Assembly (NCBI RefSeq): GCF_017565645.3
Contig: NZ_CP086136.1
Coordinates: 5,749,501 to 5,813,500, forward strand
Source of the DNA: Bradyrhizobium barranii subsp. barranii
GTDB lineage: Bacteria; Pseudomonadota; Alphaproteobacteria; Rhizobiales; Xanthobacteraceae
Direction: 5' to 3'
Length of the DNA: 64,000 nt
Numbering within the stretch: the first letter of the stretch is position 1; every line of letters starts with the position of its first letter. Made by a program: the position numbers and the translations under genes. Of the stretch, positions 59,488 through 64,000 are shown piece by piece. Below the pieces are notes generated by a model. It ran no database searches and was not told where the DNA came from. It saw only the letters and a program-made list of their open reading frames with translations.

Positions 59488-60404
59488 TCATTCGCCCGTG
59501 TGATCTCGAGACGACCGGACTTGATGCCTCCGACGAGGTCATCGAGATCGGCTTCACCGACCTCCGAAATGTCAGCGAAATCTGGGGACTGTCCTCGGTC
59601 AGCAAACAGTCGTTCGTCCGGCCGGCGCGGCCGATCCCGCCGGAGTCGTCTGGCATCCACCACATCACGGATGAGGACGTGAAGGATGCGCTGCCTTGGG
59701 CCGACCGCTGGCGAATGCTGGTCGAGGTGCCCGGCGACGACGGCAAGATCATCTTCGCCGCGCATGCGGCGCACTACGAGCGGCAATATCTCGATCCCCT
59801 CATCCAGGCCGATTGGATCTGTACCTGGAAGTGCAGCCTTCGCCAGTGGCCCGAGCTTGAGAGTCATAAACTGCAGGCCCTTCGCTACGCCTTGAAGCTG
59901 CCCGCCGATCCTGAGCGCGCATCTCCGCCACACCGCGCGGCGCCCGACTCCTACGTCTGCGGGTTGGTCCTGCTCGAACTGCTGGAGTATCAGACCATCG
60001 AGACGCTGTTACGCTGGAGCAGCGAGCCGGCGGTCTTCTCCAGGTTCGATTTTGGCAAGTTCGACGGCAAGCCGCTGTCGGCCGCTGACGATGGCTTCCT
60101 GGCTTGGATGCTGGACAAGGATTTCAGCGAAGATTGGAAATGGAACGTCAGGCGCGAGATCGAGCGGCGCGCCGCCGCGAAGCGCGATGCCCGTATCAAG
60201 AAGTGGGTCGACGGCGTCCGCGCCGCGGCAACAGTCAAGGATCTTGAGAACTGGTGGTTCGGCGAGGCCGAGTCCTTCGCCGCGGAGCGCATCATCCCTG
60301 GCACCGACGAATACGACCTGCTCATTCGGGAGGCGGCATCCCGCAAAGCCGTGCTTCAGGCGGCACCGGGCCCGATCTTCGAAAGCAGCGGAGCGCCGGC
60401 ATGA
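59484..60404 (+). CDS. DnaQ/RNase T-type 3'-5' exonuclease (DEDDh)
   Basis: 306 residues. CDLETTGLDASDEVIEIGFT (Asp, Glu; ExoI), FAAHAAHYERQYL (ExoII-like, with the central Asp replaced by His/Tyr context), and PHRAAPDSYVCGLVLLELL (ExoIII, H-x4-D). A C-terminal helical domain of about 120 residues is unusual for the family. It acts on DNA or RNA ends. The second motif is weaker than usual, so activity needs testing. Confidence 0.78.
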   Translation: MIIRPCDLETTGLDASDEVIEIGFTDLRNVSEIWGLSSVSKQSFVRPARPIPPESSGIHHITDEDVKDALPWADRWRMLVEVPGDDGKIIFAAHAAHYERQYLDPLIQADWICTWKCSLRQWPELESHKLQALRYALKLPADPERASPPHRAAPDSYVCGLVLLELLEYQTIETLLRWSSEPAVFSRFDFGKFDGKPLSAADDGFLAWMLDKDFSEDWKWNVRREIERRAAAKRDARIKKWVDGVRAAATVKDLENWWFGEAESFAAERIIPGTDEYDLLIREAASRKAVLQAAPGPIFESSGAPA

Positions 60405-60976
60405 ACGCGCCCCACAACCCAGGCGGCAAGACCCGCCTCCGCCTGGCCGACGGCGTCGCCGGCGATGCGATGTTCGCCGGCCCGAACGATTGCTACCGGC
60501 TGATCCTCACTCGGAAATGGATCAACCTGTTCAACGCCTACACCCGGCTCCCGCACAACTTCGTGCTCTGGATCTGCATGAATCCGTCGGTCGCGGATGC
60601 CATGATCGACGACCCGACCGTCAACCGCATTATCGACTTCTCGATGGAGTGGGGCTTCGACGGCATGGTGCTGGTCAACTGCTGTGATTTTCGCGCCACG
60701 AAGCCGGAGGCGTTACTCGAGCCTGGCCTCGTCCCGTGCAGCAAGGGCAATCTGCCGCTGATCCGCAACACGGCCAAGGAGGCGCAGCGCATTGTTTGCG
60801 CCTGGGGCAACCTCCATCGCGACCTCGTGCATTACGCGGTCGACGTAGAGAGCGCTCTCCGTGCCGATGGACACACGCTGTACGCGCTCGGCACTAACGC
60901 CGGCGGCAGCCCGAAACATCCGCTCTACGTCCGGGGCGATACGCAACTCATCGAATTCAAGGGGGTGCCGGCATGA
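60401..60976 (+). CDS. DUF1643 family protein
   Basis: 191 residues. YRLILTRKW, then VLWICMNPSVADAMIDDPTV, GMVLVNCCDFRATKPEALLE and ALGTNAGGSPKHPLYV, are the DUF1643 blocks (NPSxAD, D-P-T, N-x-x-x-x-R-A-T, G-x-P-x-HPLY). Found in phages and near mobile elements; function unknown. Coupled to the exonuclease and the ATPase. Confidence 0.85.
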   Translation: MNAPHNPGGKTRLRLADGVAGDAMFAGPNDCYRLILTRKWINLFNAYTRLPHNFVLWICMNPSVADAMIDDPTVNRIIDFSMEWGFDGMVLVNCCDFRATKPEALLEPGLVPCSKGNLPLIRNTAKEAQRIVCAWGNLHRDLVHYAVDVESALRADGHTLYALGTNAGGSPKHPLYVRGDTQLIEFKGVPA

Positions 60977-62691
60977 CGTTTTCATTTCCGCCCGCGGTGC
61001 TCGAGCAGCATTCCGCGTTCCTCGGCAAGACCGGAAGCGGCAAGACCAGCACGGCAAAGCTGGCCGTCGAGCAGATCCTCCGCGACAACCCGCGGGCAAG
61101 GATCTGCGTTTTGGATCCGATCAAGTCGGATTGGTGGGGGCTGACGTCGAGCGCCGACGGTCGAGCCGCCGGGCTACCCTTTTACATCCTCGGCGGGCCG
61201 CGCGGTCATGTCCCGCTGCATGAGTCGGCCGGCAAGGCGATCGGCGAGCTCGTCGCCAGCGGCGCGCTCCCGCTTTCCATCATCGATATGGCCGACTTCA
61301 AGCACGGAGGGCTGCAGGAATTCTTCAATACCTTCGTCCCGGCGCTGATGCGGCACATGCGCGGCGTCGTGCACCTCGTCATCGAAGAGGCCCACGAATT
61401 CGCGCCGAAGGAACGGGCCGGCATCGGCGCCGAGAACCTCGCCATTCATAATGCCAAGAAGCTGGCCACGGCCGGCCGGTCAAAAGGCATCCGGATGATG
61501 GTGCTGACCCAGCGCACCCAGGCCCTGCACAACGCCGTGCTCGGCAGCTGCGACACCATGATTGCACACCGCCTGACGGCGCCGGCGGACCAGGAGCCGG
61601 TCAAGAAATGGCTGAAGGCCAACGTCGACAAGACGACCTTCGAAAGCGTCTCGACGACCCTCTCGTCGCTCAAGACCGGGTCGGGCTGGATCTGCAGCGG
61701 CGAGGCCCAAGTCGCTGAGCTCCGGCAGTTTCCGAAGATCTCGACATACGACAACTCCGCGACGCCGACGGGGGACATGGCCGACCAGCAGGTCAAGACG
61801 GCGGCCGTCGATCGCGAACGGCTCCGCGCCATCATCGGCGACGCCGTCAAGCAGGTCGAGAGCGACGACCCTGGGCACCTGCGCGCCGAGATCGCCAGGC
61901 TGAATTCCCGCATGGCCAATTGGGCCGCTCACGAAGATGCCAGCGCCGATGCGATCGCGGCGGCCGACAGGCGTGGCTACGAGCGCGGCTTCTGGGAAGC
62001 GGCCAGCCAGGCCAAGGTCGCTTACGAGACCCTGAAGGAGCAGGTTCGCGGTACCGTCCGAGGCTTCGCTGACTCCCTCGTGCAGAACATAGCCGCCGAG
62101 ACAATCGAGTTTACCCAATCGGGCTCGCCTGTTGCGCCTCCAAGCGCATCTCCGTCCCCGAGACCCGCGGCCGTTCCCACCGGCCGCGCCCCAACGCCGG
62201 CGGCGAGCGGCGATGGCTCCCTTCCCGGCCCGCAACAGCGCATTCTCAACTCGCTGGCGACGTGGCGGCGGCTCGGCCACGACAAGCCCTCGAATGCCCA
62301 GATCGCCTGGCTGGCTGGTTACAGCCCGTCCTCGACCTCCTACACGAACCCGCGCAGCGCACTGAAGACCGGCGGACTTATCGACTATCCGATGGCCGAT
62401 CACCTGGCCCTCACCGCTGCTGGTGTCGCGAAAGCGGTGGAGTTCAAGCTGAACGGTTCGTTGCTCGACTTCGTGCTCGGCAACCTCCCCGGGCCAGAAG
62501 CGCGCATCCTGACCTCCATCGCCCACCATTATCCGCGCGCGGTACCGAACGCGACCGCGGCCGAGGGCGCCCAGTATTCGCCGAGCTCGACCAGCTACAC
62601 CAATCCGCGGAGCGCGCTGCGCACCAAGGATCTCATCGACTATCCCGAGAAGGACCACGTCCGCGCCGCGGAATGGTTGTTCGCAGCGTAG
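60973..62691 (+). CDS. HerA/FtsK-like ATPase with duplicated C-terminal DNA-binding-like repeat
   Basis: 572 residues. Walker A GKTGSGKTST (about 18-27) and Walker B HLVIEEAHEF (about 134-143), then a sensor VLTQRTQALHNAVLGSCDT. This is the HerA/DUF87 group of DNA-translocating ATPases. After a coiled coil and Pro-rich linker, the unit YSPSSTSYTNPRSAL then a Gly/Asp-Leu-Ile-Asp-Tyr-Pro occurs twice (about 451-475 and 535-560), each within a winged-helix-like module. It may pump or resect DNA together with the exonuclease. Confidence 0.82.
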   Translation: MTFSFPPAVLEQHSAFLGKTGSGKTSTAKLAVEQILRDNPRARICVLDPIKSDWWGLTSSADGRAAGLPFYILGGPRGHVPLHESAGKAIGELVASGALPLSIIDMADFKHGGLQEFFNTFVPALMRHMRGVVHLVIEEAHEFAPKERAGIGAENLAIHNAKKLATAGRSKGIRMMVLTQRTQALHNAVLGSCDTMIAHRLTAPADQEPVKKWLKANVDKTTFESVSTTLSSLKTGSGWICSGEAQVAELRQFPKISTYDNSATPTGDMADQQVKTAAVDRERLRAIIGDAVKQVESDDPGHLRAEIARLNSRMANWAAHEDASADAIAAADRRGYERGFWEAASQAKVAYETLKEQVRGTVRGFADSLVQNIAAETIEFTQSGSPVAPPSASPSPRPAAVPTGRAPTPAASGDGSLPGPQQRILNSLATWRRLGHDKPSNAQIAWLAGYSPSSTSYTNPRSALKTGGLIDYPMADHLALTAAGVAKAVEFKLNGSLLDFVLGNLPGPEARILTSIAHHYPRAVPNATAAEGAQYSPSSTSYTNPRSALRTKDLIDYPEKDHVRAAEWLFAA

Positions 62692-62820
62692 GGGCGCACC
62701 ACGATGAATCTCGGCCGAACGCAAAAATCCGGTGATGACCGTGGCCAGGCCGAATTGGCAGCGGCGGTCGAGCTCAGTGCCGGCGTAAATTACGGGCGAA
62801 GCGTGAGGAGTGAACCGCTG

Positions 62821-63138
62821 ATGATGACCGGCCCCCGCCCCAGCGATGTCCGGTACCGTGTCGAGCCCGGCGACGTCCCGCCGGAGAAGGCCGCGCGGCG
62901 CCTGCACCTGACCCTTGACCGGTTCAACGAGCTCCTGCCGAGGCTTCAGGCGCGCGGCTTCCCTCCGCCCGACCCGGACACCGGCATGTTCGACCTCGAG
63001 CAGATCGACCGGTGGAGAAAAGACCGCCATGGAACCGATCCGGCATTGACGGGACGCCCCGACACCGCGCAGCCTACCGCCCCGGCCAGGAGCATGGGAG
63101 AGCGGTTTGCGGCCAAGAAGCGGAGCGGGCATGGTTGA
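62821..63138 (+). CDS. Excisionase-like helix-turn-helix protein
   Basis: 105 residues from ATG 62821 (62824 and the upstream 62704 are alternatives). PPEKAARRLHLTLDRFNELL, PRLQARGFPPPDPDTGMFDL, EQIDRWRKDRH follow the excisionase/AlpA pattern: a helix-turn-helix with P-x-P-D...FD-x-x-x-ID-x-W. It overlaps the integrase start by eight bases, as excisionases often do. Predicted to direct prophage excision. Confidence 0.75.
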   Translation: MMTGPRPSDVRYRVEPGDVPPEKAARRLHLTLDRFNELLPRLQARGFPPPDPDTGMFDLEQIDRWRKDRHGTDPALTGRPDTAQPTAPARSMGERFAAKKRSGHG

Positions 63139-64000
63139 CCTGCCGCGATACGTTCACGGCGAGAAAAAGCCAAGCGGACGCAGGTATTTCGCCTATCAGC
63201 GTTACCGCGGCACGCCGAAGGCTTGGCCGCGAGTTCCTTTGCCGGCCGATCCCCTCAGCGTCGAATTCGCCACCCGGGCGAAGCTGTGCGAGCAACTGGC
63301 TGCCGTCAGGGACGACAATATCTGGCATTGGAAGTTCGTCGACGAGGCCGGCCGCGGGCATGACTTGCCAGCGCCGGATGACGCCGAGAAGTTCTGGACA
63401 GCCGTGGAGAAAGCGGTCGAGGTCGCGAAGCAGTTTGCCGCCGGCGAGCGCCGGACATTCCGGGCGCTGATCACCGACTTCAAGGCCAGCGCCGCGTTCA
63501 AGCTGAAGGGGAACGACCCGTCGGCGTCGGCGGAGGAGCAGCCGACGGCAGCGCGGCCGGGCGCGAAGCGGAAGCCGGGCCGGCGCAGTGTCGGCGGGCT
63601 CTCGAAATCCACCCGAGGGCAATACAGCCGCCATTTCCGCGAGATCGAGGAGAATTGGGGCGACGATCCGGTGCGGGCATTGACGACCGTCGATGCACAA
63701 GCCGCGATCGACGTCTTCTCCGAGCTCGGCATGCCCTCTGCCGGCCGAGCGTTCCGCGCCACCATCTCTCGCCTGATCGACTGGGGGATCCCCCGCGGCT
63801 ACGCCGAGGTCAACGTCATCGAGAAGACCGAGAAGCCGCACGAGGACGGCACCTATGAGCCGTGGGCGCCCTGGGCCTTCGAGCATTTCTTCGCCAACGC
63901 CCGCCTCGGCCTCCACATGCCGGTCTATTCGGCCCTGTTCACCGGCCAGCGCATCAGCGACGTCGTGGAGATGAAGCGGCCGCAGGACGGCGTCCGCGAG
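63131..64000 (+). CDS. Phage tyrosine recombinase / integrase (C-terminus outside window)
   Basis: The visible 290 residues include the N-terminal arm-binding part (GRRYFAYQRYRGTPKAWPRV), a SAM-like core-binding domain (STRGQYSRHFREIEENWGDD) and the start of the catalytic domain with Arg274 in SALFTGQRISDVVEM, the first of the R-H-R-Y residues. The rest lies past the right edge. It integrates the element, most likely at tRNA-Lys on the far left. It lies at the opposite prophage end and reads outward. Confidence 0.9.
   Translation, partial: MVDLPRYVHGEKKPSGRRYFAYQRYRGTPKAWPRVPLPADPLSVEFATRAKLCEQLAAVRDDNIWHWKFVDEAGRGHDLPAPDDAEKFWTAVEKAVEVAKQFAAGERRTFRALITDFKASAAFKLKGNDPSASAEEQPTAARPGAKRKPGRRSVGGLSKSTRGQYSRHFREIEENWGDDPVRALTTVDAQAAIDVFSELGMPSAGRAFRATISRLIDWGIPRGYAEVNVIEKTEKPHEDGTYEPWAPWAFEHFFANARLGLHMPVYSALFTGQRISDVVEMKRPQDGVRE

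Larger units (their letters stand above)
8993..64000. mobile_element. Large, probably defective prophage integrated at tRNA-Lys (right end outside window)
   Basis: Everything from the 3' end of tRNA-Lys to the right edge is phage-like: dense overlapping small genes, a tRNA array, tail genes, lysis genes, an early operon, an excisionase candidate and a tyrosine integrase. Three transcription blocks can be seen: plus 9-30 kb, minus 30-46.5 kb and plus 46.5-64 kb. No terminase, portal, capsid or connector genes are visible. The tape-measure gene and a recombinase-like gene are both cut at their N-terminal sides where they meet near 46.54 kb, implying a lost head module. Insertion sequences and frame-shifted genes mark decay. 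The left boundary is inferred from the tRNA. Confidence 0.85.

Noticed and set aside
62320..62660. Tandem DNA repeat at the end of the HerA-like gene
   Set aside because: It is a duplicated protein module with diverged codons, not a nucleotide repeat; it is described under the ATPase instead.
9000..64000. CRISPR array or rRNA genes
   Set aside because: No regularly spaced repeats and no rRNA-like sequence were seen.

Overview
Organism and setting. GC-rich DNA, a cyclic beta-(1,3)/(1,6)-glucan locus (ndvC, probable ndvD, ndvB) beside glmU, and a tRNA-His with A73 point to a rhizobial alphaproteobacterium, most likely Bradyrhizobium. Positions 1-8.9 kb are chromosomal: glmU (partial), a SPOR-like envelope protein, a small membrane protein and the ndv cluster, ending at tRNA-Lys(TTT) at 8928-9003.

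From the 3' end of tRNA-Lys to the right edge the window is one large prophage or prophage-derived element. Its tyrosine integrase runs off the right edge, so attR is not visible. It has three blocks. (1) 9-30 kb: short plus-strand accessory genes. Between 14.0 and 24.4 kb, 13 recognisable tRNA genes (Trp, His, Gln, Glu, Gly, Ser, Arg, Asp, Leu x3, Val, Thr) plus one aberrant tRNA-like element and one 3' remnant all lie on the minus strand, mostly in the gaps between plus-strand genes. Several tRNA 3' CCA ends abut the stop codon of the neighbouring gene. The block carries an IS21-family element, an IS630-family element split by an IS256-family element, and several genes broken by single-base frame changes. 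(2) 30-46.5 kb: a minus-strand late block with the tail tape measure, tail tip and J-like protein, tail fibre, an MBOAT acyltransferase plus SGNH-like pair (probable surface modification), an endolysin, a holin candidate and small membrane proteins. It ends at a clear terminator near 29.96 kb. (3) 46.5-64 kb: a tightly overlapping plus-strand early operon with a DnaA-C-like protein, DUF5131, nicotinamidase, a vWA/PP2C/kinase triad, an adenine methyltransferase, a DEDD exonuclease, DUF1643, a HerA-like ATPase, an excisionase candidate and the integrase.

No terminase, portal, capsid or head-tail joining genes are present. The tape-measure gene lacks its N-terminal part and meets, head to head, a recombinase-like gene lacking its N-terminal part near 46.54 kb. 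The simplest reading is a deletion of the head module, leaving a defective, decaying prophage.

Items most worth a second look are the antisense tRNA array, the tRNA-like oddities at 11.75 kb and 22.7 kb, the nicotinamidase/vWA/PP2C/kinase operon, and the MBOAT/SGNH conversion pair. Functional statements rest on motifs and family resemblance judged by eye; no database search was run.
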